Source of the DNA: Verrucomicrobiales bacterium
Lineage (GTDB): Bacteria > Verrucomicrobiota > Verrucomicrobiia > Verrucomicrobiales > DEV007
NCBI GenBank assembly: GCA_029212615.1
Contig: JARGPJ010000003.1
Coordinates: 310,001-374,000 of the forward strand
Direction: 5' to 3'
Length of the DNA: 64,000 bases
Part shown: piece after piece, positions 1-9,609 of the stretch
Layout of the letters: every line of letters begins with the position of its first letter
Position numbering within the stretch: position 1 is the first letter of the stretch
Notes under the pieces: generated by a model
Seen by the model: only the letters and a program-made list of their open reading frames with translations
Databases searched by the model: none
Told to the model about the DNA's origin: nothing
Program-made: the position numbers and the translations under genes

Positions 1-387
1 TGACCCCTCCCCTTCGTAAGGCGTTATCTATTAGCGCCCTGCAGTTGTTAGTCAGGTCCATTATGGAAACAGTAGCACCGGCCAAATATCACTTCCAGAT
101 ATCTTTTCCTTGAAGGGTATTATCCCGCCATCTTAGTAGTTTCTGAAGACGGAACAGGCAAGATATTAGCCTTCCATTTTTCTAATCGGTCTTTGGTTTG
201 GTCATGGTGCTTCTGTTTCCCTCTTCAGGCCGGCTGATAGCTGGATAACCTTCAGCCCTATCAGGACGGGGTTGTCTCTGTTTTCATCGACGAAGGCTGA
301 AAAAGCCTTCTGGGACGAGCACAAAATGGCAAGCTCCCGATCGAATCGGCATGCAGGGGGTCAGCGGTTCAAATCCGCTATGCTCCA
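1..387 (+). ncRNA. structured RNA with tRNA-like 3' end (possible tmRNA, 5' end outside window)
   Basis: There is no convincing reading frame here. The 3' end has a perfect T-arm: stem 363-367/375-379 around the seven-base loop TTCAAAT. It is followed by a seven-base acceptor strand ATGCTCC (380-386) and discriminator A387. CCA is not encoded. Upstream lie nested perfect stems: 143-149/222-228, 234-240/258-264, 292-298/304-310 (GAAAA loop) and 337-341/345-349. No D-arm, anticodon arm or matching 5' acceptor strand (expected GGAGCAT) exists within 90 bases, so this is not an ordinary tRNA. A tmRNA of about 390 or more bases starting just left of the window would fit. However, I could not find an alanine-rich tag frame ending in a stop. 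A tRNA 3' fragment left by integration is the main alternative. Confidence 0.35.
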
Positions 388-403
388 CGTTTTCGAACAG
401 CCA

Positions 404-423
404 CGCGGACATCGTCGTCCGCG
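404..423. other. 7-bp hairpin between the RNA and ftsW
   Basis: Perfect inverted repeat CGCGGAC/GTCCGCG with a six-base loop, 16 bases past the end of ftsW and 16 bases past the tRNA-like 3' end. Neither strand has a U-run after it, so it is at best a weak terminator or a 3'-end stabiliser for the two convergent transcripts. Confidence 0.35.
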
Positions 424-438
424 CTGCCTCGACTTCGC

Positions 439-1584
439 TTAGACCCGGGGGGTAATCCGCTGCCTGCGAACCGCAAACGCTGATCCCTCTACTTCCCCGT
501 TCCCCTGACGATAAATATTGATCAGAATACCAACCGCAAGAAGTCCGATCACCAGCGACGACCCGCCATAGCTGACAAAGGGAAGCGTCAATCCGGTGTT
601 CGGCAGAATCGAAGTGGCAACGCCAATATTAAGAAAAGCCTGCACTCCGATAAAACCCACGAGACCAACAGCGGTAAGTGAGCCGAATCGATCCGGCGCG
701 TGAAAAGCGATCACGAACCCGGCGACGACCAGGGTGATGAAAGCGAACACGACGAGGAGAGTCATAATGAGCCCCATCTCCTCCCCGATCATCGGAAAAA
801 TGAAGTCAGTGTGCGCGAAAGGCATGTAAAGCATCTTCAGTCGACCCTCTCCCACCCCTCGTCCCGTGACACCACCGGAACCGAGCGCCATCAGTGAAAT
901 CCACTGCTGAAAGCCGGCGCCGTGACGATGAGCCTCCAGGTCAAGGAAGGCCATGATGCGCTGCATCCGGTCGGGTGCATAACTCATCATTCCAATGAAT
1001 CCTGCAACGCCGGTGAGGCCAAGACCAGTGAGGTATTTCCAATGGGTTCCCGCGATAAAGAGAACGAGGAAGGCAGTCCCGGAAAGCACCGCGGTCGTGC
1101 CGATATCCACCTCAAAAAGGATGAGCAGAAGTGGAAGTCCTACGATGGCGAGCGGGTAGATGAAACCTTTCAGGAAATGGCCCCCACCATCGGGGTGGCG
1201 TGAAAACCAGTAAGCGAGACTCAATACTACCGTAATTTTACCGAGTTCCGATGGTTGAATCTGAAACGGTCGAATGCCGATCCAGCGACGTTCCCCGTTG
1301 ATCTCCATTCCAACATACGGAACGAAACAGAGTACGAGCAGAAAACAGACCCCGCCGAAAATAAGCCAATGGTTCTTTTTCCAGAATCGATAATCCGTCG
1401 TCGCCGCCCACCAACACACACCGATCCCAACCAGCAACCAGACTGCCTGACGTTTTGCCTCACGGTAACCGTCTGCCGCATCTGCATGGGCGCTGAAGAG
1501 ACAGGTACTGAACAACATGACAAACCCGACAATGATCAGGAAGGTCACGGACCCGAGGAGAAGTGGCAGACTTTTCTTATGCAT
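439..1584 (-). CDS. ftsW: FtsW, septal peptidoglycan glycosyltransferase (SEDS family)
   Basis: A polytopic inner-membrane protein of 381 residues that polymerises lipid II at the division septum together with FtsI. About ten hydrophobic segments can be seen. The family signature NTGLTLPFVSYGGSS is intact near residues 329-343, and the mid-protein block RPFQIQPSELGK has the conserved polar residues of SEDS proteins. The short basic N-terminus MHKKS supports this start. It is the last gene of the dcw cluster here and starts 42 bases after the LysM gene. FtsW is preferred over RodA from gene context (murD and LysM upstream, ftsI in the same cluster). The genes that usually follow ftsW (murG, murC, ftsQ, ftsA, ftsZ) are absent, and a structured RNA comes instead. 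Confidence 0.93.
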   Translation of the reverse strand: MHKKSLPLLLGSVTFLIIVGFVMLFSTCLFSAHADAADGYREAKRQAVWLLVGIGVCWWAATTDYRFWKKNHWLIFGGVCFLLVLCFVPYVGMEINGERRWIGIRPFQIQPSELGKITVVLSLAYWFSRHPDGGGHFLKGFIYPLAIVGLPLLLILFEVDIGTTAVLSGTAFLVLFIAGTHWKYLTGLGLTGVAGFIGMMSYAPDRMQRIMAFLDLEAHRHGAGFQQWISLMALGSGGVTGRGVGEGRLKMLYMPFAHTDFIFPMIGEEMGLIMTLLVVFAFITLVVAGFVIAFHAPDRFGSLTAVGLVGFIGVQAFLNIGVATSILPNTGLTLPFVSYGGSSLVIGLLAVGILINIYRQGNGEVEGSAFAVRRQRITPRV

Positions 1585-1626
1585 GGCTAAAAGGGGAAAC
1601 TGGACTGAGTCGGAGAGCCAGAGATT

Positions 1627-2394
1627 CTAGTTCGCGCCGGGGACACGAAGTTTCTGACCAATCTGAAGTGTTTCAGGCTTGGAGACCCCGTTTATCTTCA
1701 TGAGGTCATGATAGGAAACGCCAAGCTTCTGCGCGATTGCCCAGGCCGTGTCGCCGGGACGAACCTCGTAGGTTCCTGTCGACGGTGCAGCTGGAGCTGG
1801 GGCCGGAGCAGGTTTAGCCTGAGCAGGACGCTCGACGGTCTTCGCGGCCGCGATCTCAGCAGCAGTTGGAACTTTCAACCAGCGACCCGGGTATAGCTCA
1901 TTGTCTGAAATGATTGAATTAGCCTGCCGAAGCGCAGCGACGTCGACTTTAAGAGAGGCCGCAATTTCAGGGAGAGTATCGCCGGCTTGAACCTTGTACT
2001 GATTGTCGTCCGTCTGACTGCGTCGAAGCGGAGCAGGCGGCCGAACACGGGCGGGATCTTCTGCCGGTGCCTCGGTGCGCGCGGGCACGGCAGCAGCAAC
2101 TTCCTTCCCTTCCTGGACCGCAGACTCAAAAGTCGACCGGGCCGAAGAAATAGTGATCGCCGTATTTGCAGAGGCTTTATCGACCATCTTGAAAGCGAGG
2201 ATCCCTCCGAAAGCCACGGCATGAAGCAGCAACACAATGGTGAATATACGAGTAAGGCGAATGTCCGGCGTGTCGAGATACCACTCGTGCTCTTCGGTGA
2301 CATTCGCGGCCAGCTTGGTGCGCGCCTTCGCTTTGCCCATCGCGGTGTAGCGAGGACCCTTCGTCGTCTTGCGGTTTCTTCTTTGGTTGCTCAT
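1627..2394 (-). CDS. membrane-anchored protein with two LysM domains, inside the dcw cluster
   Basis: 255 residues. The N-terminal half is a basic cytoplasmic tail (about 1-48) and then one transmembrane helix (about 49-71). A Pro/Ala/Glu-rich linker leads to two LysM repeats: YKVQAGDTLPEIA (near 133) and YEVRPGDTAWAIA (near 208), each ending in a GxxLKVP- or GQKLRVP-type motif. LysM domains bind N-acetylglucosamine polymers, so the protein probably tethers the inner membrane to peptidoglycan. It sits between murD and ftsW, the place where division-specific wall proteins are expected, and has no catalytic domain. A role in septation is inferred from position only. Confidence 0.85.
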   Translation of the reverse strand: MSNQRRNRKTTKGPRYTAMGKAKARTKLAANVTEEHEWYLDTPDIRLTRIFTIVLLLHAVAFGGILAFKMVDKASANTAITISSARSTFESAVQEGKEVAAAVPARTEAPAEDPARVRPPAPLRRSQTDDNQYKVQAGDTLPEIAASLKVDVAALRQANSIISDNELYPGRWLKVPTAAEIAAAKTVERPAQAKPAPAPAPAAPSTGTYEVRPGDTAWAIAQKLGVSYHDLMKINGVSKPETLQIGQKLRVPGAN

Positions 2395-2420
2395 CCTTGT
2401 TGTTGTTGGTTGTTGATTCG

Positions 2421-3743
2421 TTAGGACGTCGCACGAACGGCAACGGCTTCTCGAAAGGCTTCCCCTCTCTCCTCATAGCCTCTGAACATGTCAAAGCTGG
2501 AAGTGCCGGGCGAAAAAAGAACGACTTCGCCGGAGACAGCGAGCGATAGGGATTTGGAAACAGCGTCATCAACATCGACGGCGGTCCAACACGGGATCAA
2601 TCCACTCCACTGGTCAGAGATCTCATCGGCTATCTCGCCGATACATACGGCCTCTCTAACGCGGCTCGAAACAAGATCATTGAGAGATGAAAAATCGAGC
2701 CCTTTGTCCTTTCCTCCGACAATTAGAATGACCGGGCGCTCTTCGCCCGCGAGGGCACTCTCAAGGGAATGAAGATTTGTTGACTTAGAATCATTGATAA
2801 AGGTGACCCCACCGACCACTCCAACTTTTTCGCATCGGTGTCCCGGGGCATCAAAGGCATTCACGCTCGACGTCACCTCATCCCAGCCGAGACCGAGGCG
2901 ATCCGCCACCGCGAGCGCCACCATGACATTCTCAGCATTGTGTTTTCCATGAAGCTGCCCTGCCGAGAAATCAAATTCCCTGGAGGAAGCACGATGAATA
3001 ACCTTGCCCTCTGAGTATCCAAGATCAGCAGCATCGGCGAAAGCTGAGAAAGTAATCTGGTCAGGAAAAGAAAGACCGTCTTCGTATTTTGAAATCACCA
3101 ACTTTGATTCATCGATACGCTCAAAAAGACGAAGTTTGGCAGCACGGTAATCTTCGATTCCTTCATAACGATCCATGTGATCGGGCGCGAAATTCATCCA
3201 CACCGCCACCTCGGGAGAAAAATCAACGACCGTCTCCAGTTGAAAAGAGCTGACCTCGAGGACGATCCAGTCGAGTAACGCTCCTTCGAGAACGACCTCG
3301 CTGTAGGGCTTTCCGATGTTTCCGGCCGCGACGGCTTTTCTTCCGGCTGCGTTCAGCATCTCCGTCACGAGGGAGGTAGTCGTCGTCTTGCCGTTCGTCC
3401 CCGTGATGGCGATCACCGGAACCTCACACAGTCGGTCAGCAAACTCGATCTCGCCGATGAGTTCATCCGAAGCTGCCTGAAACACTTTCCCAATCGGAGA
3501 CGCAGCATCAATACCGGGACTGATTACCGCGAGATCATATCTTCGTTCCGGGGAAAGCGCAGCGTCCCCACAAGTCAAAACAATCCCTTTATCAGCGAAC
3601 TTTTCGACGGCGGGAGCAAGCTTCCCGGCATCACCGCTATCGAACGCAGCGACGTGGGCACCGCAATGCAGGGCAAGCGAAGCCGCAGCGATCCCGCTCC
3701 CTCCAGCACCTAGCACAGCAATATGTTTCCCCGACAAATTCAT
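2421..3743 (-). CDS. murD: MurD, UDP-N-acetylmuramoyl-L-alanine:D-glutamate ligase
   Basis: Cytoplasmic ATP-dependent ligase that adds D-glutamate to UDP-MurNAc-L-alanine. An N-terminal Rossmann segment with VLGAGGSGIA is followed by the Mur ligase P-loop TGTNGKTTTTS, the central HMDRYEG region and a C-terminal domain with HRCEKV and NDSKSTN. I start it at the ATG at 3743 (protein MNLSGKHIAV), two bases after the mraY stop (TGAACATG). The reading frame is open 20 codons further upstream but only inside mraY, and that extra stretch does not look like MurD. The length of about 440 residues is usual for the family. Confidence 0.95.
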   Translation of the reverse strand: MNLSGKHIAVLGAGGSGIAAASLALHCGAHVAAFDSGDAGKLAPAVEKFADKGIVLTCGDAALSPERRYDLAVISPGIDAASPIGKVFQAASDELIGEIEFADRLCEVPVIAITGTNGKTTTTSLVTEMLNAAGRKAVAAGNIGKPYSEVVLEGALLDWIVLEVSSFQLETVVDFSPEVAVWMNFAPDHMDRYEGIEDYRAAKLRLFERIDESKLVISKYEDGLSFPDQITFSAFADAADLGYSEGKVIHRASSREFDFSAGQLHGKHNAENVMVALAVADRLGLGWDEVTSSVNAFDAPGHRCEKVGVVGGVTFINDSKSTNLHSLESALAGEERPVILIVGGKDKGLDFSSLNDLVSSRVREAVCIGEIADEISDQWSGLIPCWTAVDVDDAVSKSLSLAVSGEVVLFSPGTSSFDMFRGYEERGEAFREAVAVRATS

Positions 3744-3745
3744 GT

Positions 3746-4858
3746 TCAGCGAAGCTTCAAGGTCATCAGGCCAATCATCGCAGAGACGATGGAAATGATC
3801 CAAAAGCGGTTGATCACTTTACTTTCCGCCCACCCCATCAACTCGAAATGGTGGTGAATAGGCGACATTTTGAAAATCCGTTTCCCGGTAAGCTTGAAAC
3901 TTGCAACCTGTAGAATCACCGACATCGCCTCCATCACAAAAACGAAGCCGACAATGATCAAAAGGATCTCCTGCTTACAGCAGATCGCGACCATTCCCAA
4001 CATACCGCCGATCGCGAGCGAACCGGTGTCGCCCATGAATACTTTCGCAGGGTAGCAGTTGAACCAAAGGAAGCCGAGACCGGCACCGACGAGTGCGGCA
4101 CAAAAGATGGCAACCTCCCCGGCGTATTTGTTGTAGGGAACAAAGAGATATTCCTCCGCCACAATCTGGTGACCGGCGATATAGGTGAAAATCGAATAAG
4201 CCAGGGCCGTAGTGATCGTACAACCGGTAGCGAGGCCATCAAGGCCATCGGTCAGATTCACCGCGTTCGAACAACCGACGATGACAATCGGAAGCAACAG
4301 GAAAGTGAAAAGCCCCATATCTTCGATGATGGGTGATTTCAGTGAGGGCAGATAGAGCTGTCGAATGTAATCACTCGTCTCAGGATTCACATAGAGATAC
4401 CCAACCGCGATGAAAGAAACGACAATCTGCACAAGCAGCTTCACTTTCCCCCGGACGCCGACTGAATTTTTCTTCGCAACCTTCAGGTAATCGTCGACAA
4501 AACCAAGCGCTCCCGTCGTCAGCGTCACAAAGATCAATGTCTGAATGAAAGGATTCGTGATGCGAGCCCAGAGAAGAGTGGCAATCAAAACCGCTCCGAC
4601 GATGAGAATCCCACCCATGGTCGGCGTACCTGATTTACCTCCGTGAAGTTCAGCGAGTTGATGAACTTCCTCTTTCGTCCTGATCGGTTGCCCGAGCTTA
4701 AGCGAGGTGAGTTTGAGAATCACACGGTTTCCGAGAAGCACGCAGAGAAGGAAGGCGGTGAGACAGGCTCCGGCGGCACGGAAAGTCTGATACTGAAACA
4801 CATTCAGTATCTCCAGAAACTCAGTTGAGTCTTTCAGTTGGTGTAAAAAATAGAGCAT
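3746..4858 (-). CDS. mraY: MraY, phospho-MurNAc-pentapeptide transferase
   Basis: 370-residue polytopic membrane enzyme that transfers phospho-MurNAc-pentapeptide to undecaprenyl phosphate, making lipid I. About ten transmembrane segments are present. Signature motifs are intact: GKSGTPTMGGI near the N-terminus, the Asp-rich NLTDGLDGLA, NCYPAKVFMGDTGS, and the triple-histidine loop MSPIHHHFE near the C-terminus. It lies eight bases after murF and two bases before murD, so the genes are probably translated together. Length and motif order are typical. Confidence 0.97.
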   Translation of the reverse strand: MLYFLHQLKDSTEFLEILNVFQYQTFRAAGACLTAFLLCVLLGNRVILKLTSLKLGQPIRTKEEVHQLAELHGGKSGTPTMGGILIVGAVLIATLLWARITNPFIQTLIFVTLTTGALGFVDDYLKVAKKNSVGVRGKVKLLVQIVVSFIAVGYLYVNPETSDYIRQLYLPSLKSPIIEDMGLFTFLLLPIVIVGCSNAVNLTDGLDGLATGCTITTALAYSIFTYIAGHQIVAEEYLFVPYNKYAGEVAIFCAALVGAGLGFLWFNCYPAKVFMGDTGSLAIGGMLGMVAICCKQEILLIIVGFVFVMEAMSVILQVASFKLTGKRIFKMSPIHHHFELMGWAESKVINRFWIISIVSAMIGLMTLKLR

Positions 4859-4866
4859 AGGAAGAA

Positions 4867-6234
4867 TTAGTTGAGGCCTTCAATGACCTTCTCCATGGAA
4901 GCGCCGCGGCTTCCCTTTACAAGAACAAGATCATCACCTGAAAGTTCGTTGCGGAGATATTGCACCGCCTCGGCATGAGTGGAAAAATTGAGATTCACAG
5001 GCACCGCCCCGGCGCGTGAATGAATGCGGGCTGCCTTCTCGCCAACGGTGACAAGAAGATCGACCTTGAGCTCTGCTGCCTGTGCGCCGAGAGCGAGATG
5101 GGCCTCTTCTTCAAGGTGACCAAGTTCCCCCATGTATCCGAGTACCGCGACGCGCCGGCCTTTAACCCTTGCCTCGCTCAGCGTGCTCAGCGCCGCGAAC
5201 ATAGAGTCAGGATTCGCGTTGTAGGAATCATCCAGAATCGAATACCCACCGACTGATTTTTCTTCCAGGCGACCGCCCGACAGTTTTACGGCAGCGAGCG
5301 CCTCCGCAATGAGAGCAGGCGAAAGCCCCTCTCTTAATCCTACCGCGGCCGCAAGAAGGGCATTCGAAACCATGTGCCGGCCACGAACCGGGAGGATCAC
5401 CGGCACCGAATCAGAGAAGGCTGAGACGAGATCAAAGTGAACCCGCCCCGACTCATCGAGTGCCATTCCTTCTGCGCGAACGTCGCCCGATTCGAATCCA
5501 ACTGAAATCATCTCCGCACGAGTCTGCGTCCCGACATAGTCAAAAAAGTCATCCCCGTGCGGCATCACACAATAACCCGAATCAGAGAGTGTCGCGGGCA
5601 GTTGCGCCTTCTCCTCTGCTATCGCCTCACGGGTGCCCAGGTATTCAATGTGAGCCGTTCCGATGTTCGTGATCACCGCCGCGTCCGGTCGGGCCATCTC
5701 AGCGAGAACTTCGATCTCTCCCGTGTGATTCATCCCCATCTCCCAAACGCCATAGTTGTGCTCAACTCCACTCCTGAGAATCGTCAACGGAACGCCGATA
5801 TGATTGTTCAAATTTCCGGCCGTCTTGCTGACAGAGTGCGCGGCAGAGAGAACCCCGCTGAGAAAGTCTTTTGTCGATGTCTTGCCATTGCTTCCGGTGA
5901 GAGCGATGACGCGAAGCTCTGAGAGTGAACGCCGGTATCCCCGCGCGAGAGACTGCAGCCCTGCGAGAGTATCTTTCACATGCACGATTCCACCCTCGAA
6001 CCCTTCAGTTGCTGAAATAAGATGACTGACAAGGAAACAGGAGGCACCATTCTCACTCACTTGAGCGAGGAAATCATGCGCATCAAAACGATCCCCCTTC
6101 AAAGCCACAAACAAATCGCCGGGCCCTGCTTTTCGACTATCGGTGGATACGGCGGTGACAGCAGCTTCAGGAACCCCCTGAATCAATGCTCCCCCCGCCC
6201 AGTCGGCGACACATTTCAGCGTCACAGGATCCAT
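4867..6234 (-). CDS. murF: MurF, UDP-MurNAc-tripeptide:D-Ala-D-Ala ligase
   Basis: 455-residue cytoplasmic ligase that finishes the UDP-MurNAc-pentapeptide by adding D-alanyl-D-alanine. The N-terminal domain has VSTDSRKAGPGDLFVALKG. The P-loop is TGSNGKTSTKDF, and it is followed by NLNNHIGVPLT and the EMGMNHTGEI block that separates MurF from other Mur ligases. The C-terminal domain carries DDSYNANPDSM. The start ATG shares one base with the murE stop (TGATG), a classic coupling arrangement. Confidence 0.96.
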   Translation of the reverse strand: MDPVTLKCVADWAGGALIQGVPEAAVTAVSTDSRKAGPGDLFVALKGDRFDAHDFLAQVSENGASCFLVSHLISATEGFEGGIVHVKDTLAGLQSLARGYRRSLSELRVIALTGSNGKTSTKDFLSGVLSAAHSVSKTAGNLNNHIGVPLTILRSGVEHNYGVWEMGMNHTGEIEVLAEMARPDAAVITNIGTAHIEYLGTREAIAEEKAQLPATLSDSGYCVMPHGDDFFDYVGTQTRAEMISVGFESGDVRAEGMALDESGRVHFDLVSAFSDSVPVILPVRGRHMVSNALLAAAVGLREGLSPALIAEALAAVKLSGGRLEEKSVGGYSILDDSYNANPDSMFAALSTLSEARVKGRRVAVLGYMGELGHLEEEAHLALGAQAAELKVDLLVTVGEKAARIHSRAGAVPVNLNFSTHAEAVQYLRNELSGDDLVLVKGSRGASMEKVIEGLN

Positions 6235-7718
6235 CAGATGCCCCTTTCCGCTTTCTGATTAATGTGTCGCGCGGCGACCCTACGGTCATCGAAGTCATGC
6301 CTCACGCCGTCAATTTCCTGGTAGGTTTCGTGCCCTTTTCCAGCGATCAATACGATGTCGCGTTCACCGGCTAGGTCGATCGCCCGGGCAATCGCAGTCT
6401 CCCGATCTTCGATCACTTCGTGTTCCTGCTCGCGAAAACCCTTTTTCGCATCCTGAAGGATAACCTGCGGATCCTCCGTGCGCGGATTGTCGGAAGTCAA
6501 AATGCAATAGTCACCACCCTGCTCGGCGGCAAGAGCCATCAACGGACGCTTCAAGACATCACGATCACCACCGCAACCGAACACCGTAATGATGCGGTTC
6601 GGCGAAAGCGTGCGTAACGTCTCCAGCACACTGATGAGCGCGTCGGGAGTGTGCGCATAATCGACAAAAACACGATAGTTAATCTGGCGATTCCCCACCG
6701 CCTCGAGGCGACCGGGAACCTGCGGTGCTTCCGCGATCTTCGCAACCACCTCCCTGAGGTTCAGCCCCACCGCATACGCCGAGGCGATCGCTGAGAGAGC
6801 ATTGTAGACATTGAATGCTCCGATTAAAGGAATCCTGACAAGGAAACTGCGTTCACGGAAAGCGAGCTTGAATCGGGTTCCATCAAAGTCGGAACGGATG
6901 TCCGATGCTTGAAAATCCGCCCCAACTGAACGCCCGAAAGTGAGCTTCTTGATTCGGCTGAACCCCTCTTTGTTGAGTCGATCGCCAAAAGAATCATCAA
7001 TATTGATGAGAGCGACCCCCTCTTTCGCCGATTCAGAATCCATCTGCTCAAAGAGGCCCCGCTTTGCCGCAAAGTAGTTCTCCATCGTCCCGTGATAATC
7101 GAGATGATCCTGAGTCAGGTTGGTGAAAACGCCGACATCGAAGGCGACTCCTTTGACCCGCCCCTGGGAAAGCCCGTGCGAGGAAACCTCCATCGCCACG
7201 CCGCGACAATCATTGTTTACCATTTCACCGAGGAGACGTTGAAGGTCCGGAGACTCCGGTGTCGTGTGCGGCGATTCCTCGAGCTCCCCACCGGTGGAGT
7301 AGTGAATTGTTCCGACGAGACCGGCCCGCCGAAGAATCGCTTCAAAAAGGTGATGAACAAGAAAGGTCGTCGTCGTCTTCCCATTTGTCCCCGTGACGCC
7401 GACCACCGGAAACCTGAGGCTTGGCCGTCCCTCAAACTGTGAGGCAGCGATTCCCATGGCATCGCGGGCATTCCCAACCTGAAGCCAGGTTGCGGGGAAC
7501 TCGGCAGGATTGGGACGCTCCGAGATGATCGCAACCGCTCCGTTTTCGATCGCTTGATCGAGGTAGTCATGACCGTCTGCCCCAAGGCCTTCGAGAGCAC
7601 AGAACACGCCCCCCGGGATGACATCGCGAGAGTCATAGAATACACCGCTCACCTCCACCGCCAGCGGCCCGGCCACTGACTTCACGTAGATGCCGTCAAT
7701 AATGTCTTCGAAATTCAT
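6234..7718 (-). CDS. murE: MurE, UDP-MurNAc-dipeptide:meso-diaminopimelate ligase
   Basis: Cytoplasmic Mur ligase adding the third stem-peptide residue. P-loop GTNGKTTTTFLV, TNLTQDHLDYHG and FGCGGDRD are intact. The substrate motif is DNPR (SDNPRTEDP), which is typical of enzymes using meso-diaminopimelate rather than lysine, so this organism probably has mDAP peptidoglycan. I choose the ATG at 7718, giving 494 residues starting MNFEDII. It has AGGAAG about nine bases upstream, and the ftsI stop lies just before it (TAAAATG). An upstream in-frame ATG at 7736 inside ftsI is less likely. Confidence 0.96.
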   Translation of the reverse strand: MNFEDIIDGIYVKSVAGPLAVEVSGVFYDSRDVIPGGVFCALEGLGADGHDYLDQAIENGAVAIISERPNPAEFPATWLQVGNARDAMGIAASQFEGRPSLRFPVVGVTGTNGKTTTTFLVHHLFEAILRRAGLVGTIHYSTGGELEESPHTTPESPDLQRLLGEMVNNDCRGVAMEVSSHGLSQGRVKGVAFDVGVFTNLTQDHLDYHGTMENYFAAKRGLFEQMDSESAKEGVALINIDDSFGDRLNKEGFSRIKKLTFGRSVGADFQASDIRSDFDGTRFKLAFRERSFLVRIPLIGAFNVYNALSAIASAYAVGLNLREVVAKIAEAPQVPGRLEAVGNRQINYRVFVDYAHTPDALISVLETLRTLSPNRIITVFGCGGDRDVLKRPLMALAAEQGGDYCILTSDNPRTEDPQVILQDAKKGFREQEHEVIEDRETAIARAIDLAGERDIVLIAGKGHETYQEIDGVRHDFDDRRVAARHINQKAERGI

Positions 7719-7719
7719 T

Positions 7720-9609
7720 TTATTCTTCCTGTCCACCGATCGGCTCGACCACAGCGAGACCTTCGTCCACTTCAGTGATCAACTCACCTGGACGATCAGG
7801 CTCAATACCGAGAATCTTCACTGCATCAACTGCCATCGCCTTAAAAATGGGGGCCGCAACGGATCCGCCGTAAACAGCAGAACCGTCCACCTTCGGGTCG
7901 TCGATCACAATAAGCCCGAGCAACTGCGGGTCATCCGCAGGCAAAAATCCCATGAAGGATGCGATATAACGACCGGACACGTATCCAACATTCTCAACGT
8001 GTTTTCTCGCCGTTCCGGTTTTCCCGGCAACAGAATACCCTTCGATCGCTGCATTCGTCCCGGTACCATGCTCAGTCATCGCTTCTTCCATACAACGCCT
8101 TACCTGGCTCGCGGCAGCTTCACTGATGACCCGTCTCGCCGGGGCTCTGAGACCGCCTCTCAATTCGGATTCACGACGATGTTCTTTCAATCCTTTTAGA
8201 ATGGTCGGGGGCTTCAGCAATCCACCATTCGCGACCACACTGCATGCGACCGCCATCTGGATAGGAGTAACCGCCACCTCGTATCCCATGACCTGACTGG
8301 AAAAGGAAGGGGCTGACCATTTCGAAACAGGATAGATACGACCCGGGCTCTCGGCATTCAACTCAACTCCGGTGGGTGCCCCGAAGCCAAACTCGTGCAT
8401 GTAGTGGTGAAAGACATGCTTGTTCAAGGGGCGTGCCACAAGATAAGCCCCGATGTTTGATGACTTAGCAAAAGCCATTTCAGCCGTGAGTCGCCCATAG
8501 TCATGGTGATCCTTCAGAACAAAACCGTCGAGATCGTAGTGCCCCATGTGGCAATCCACTTCCGTCGATGGCGTCGCAAGACCACGGTCAAATGCCCCGC
8601 CATAGCCAACAATCTTAAAGGTCGAGCCCGGCTGATAGAGGTCCGTGATCGCAATATTCCGCCGCACCGGTTCCATCCCGCGAATTCCTTCACGAGTACT
8701 CAAATCGAAGTGAGGCCGGCTCGACATGGCAAGAATCTCACCGTTCCGCGGATCCATCCAGATTGCAGTCACCTTCTCCGGCCGATACTTATCGATCACC
8801 CCGTCGAGTTCCCGTTCCACGATCGACTGGAGAGCCATGTCAATCGTAAGGTAAACATCCCGACCGGGCTGAGGATCCACCTGCATCCCGCGATAGGCAT
8901 GAATCTCTCTCCTTCGGCTGTCACGCTCACAATAGCGATATCCCGGCACGCCGGTCATTTCATCATGGAACGTCTTCTCAACTCCGGACGCACCTTTTCC
9001 TTCGCTATCAACGAATCCGATTACCTGAGTGAGCGAAAGTGGACTGGGATAGTAGCGGCGCTGGCCTCGCTTGAGATAGATCCCTGCAAGTGCCCGCTCA
9101 TCAATTAAAGCTTCCAGCTTACCGGCAAAATCATCTTCAATCCCTTTTGCAAGAACAAGCGGCCCGACTTCTTTCTCACGGAGCTTTCTCGCCAATTCCT
9201 GCTTCGGCTGCCGCAGGATGCCCGAAAGCGACTCCGCAACATACTCTCTGTATCGACTCTGAATCTCCTTGGGAAGATACTTCTTTCGAATCTCATGTGA
9301 ACTGACCTCCTCGGAACGGGCCAGACCAATGGAAGCAAGCCCCAGGTCCCTGAGATGCTGACTGTCAACGACAAGCGAATAGACAGTTTGATTTCGAGCG
9401 AGCAATTCACCGGAACGATCATAGATCCGACCGCGCTCGGCAGGTAGCTCCTCTTTGTATTCGTAATGAGCCCTTGCCTTCGAGGCAAGCCGCTCACCTT
9501 CAAAACCTTCAATATGAAAGAGGCGTGCACTCAGGAGCGAAAGCATCAGGACGAGAGCTCCACAGCCCACTACCAAACGAGTCTTCAATTTTGGATCCAG
9601 GGCCAACAT
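7720..9609 (-). CDS. ftsI: FtsI/PBP3-type septal transpeptidase (class B PBP)
   Basis: 629 residues. One N-terminal transmembrane helix (about 11-29) is followed by the class B PBP dimerisation domain (PAERGRIYDRSGELLA near 56) and a transpeptidase domain. All three catalytic motifs are present: SxxK at S329-TFK332, SxN at S383/S384-N385, and KTG at 530-532. It cross-links septal peptidoglycan with FtsW. There are no PASTA domains after the catalytic domain, only a short acidic tail. It shares one base with the FtsL-like gene upstream and abuts murE. The position between ftsL and murE is the usual one in dcw clusters. Confidence 0.95.
   Translation of the reverse strand: MLALDPKLKTRLVVGCGALVLMLSLLSARLFHIEGFEGERLASKARAHYEYKEELPAERGRIYDRSGELLARNQTVYSLVVDSQHLRDLGLASIGLARSEEVSSHEIRKKYLPKEIQSRYREYVAESLSGILRQPKQELARKLREKEVGPLVLAKGIEDDFAGKLEALIDERALAGIYLKRGQRRYYPSPLSLTQVIGFVDSEGKGASGVEKTFHDEMTGVPGYRYCERDSRRREIHAYRGMQVDPQPGRDVYLTIDMALQSIVERELDGVIDKYRPEKVTAIWMDPRNGEILAMSSRPHFDLSTREGIRGMEPVRRNIAITDLYQPGSTFKIVGYGGAFDRGLATPSTEVDCHMGHYDLDGFVLKDHHDYGRLTAEMAFAKSSNIGAYLVARPLNKHVFHHYMHEFGFGAPTGVELNAESPGRIYPVSKWSAPSFSSQVMGYEVAVTPIQMAVACSVVANGGLLKPPTILKGLKEHRRESELRGGLRAPARRVISEAAASQVRRCMEEAMTEHGTGTNAAIEGYSVAGKTGTARKHVENVGYVSGRYIASFMGFLPADDPQLLGLIVIDDPKVDGSAVYGGSVAAPIFKAMAVDAVKILGIEPDRPGELITEVDEGLAVVEPIGGQEE

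Noticed and set aside
90..360. group I intron inside a tRNA
   Set aside because: AAGATATTAGCC recalls a core element, but no partner element and no 5' exon were found.
312..387. ordinary 76-base tRNA ending at 387
   Set aside because: The 5' seven bases pair badly with ATGCTCC, and no anticodon arm forms; only the 3' part is tRNA-like.
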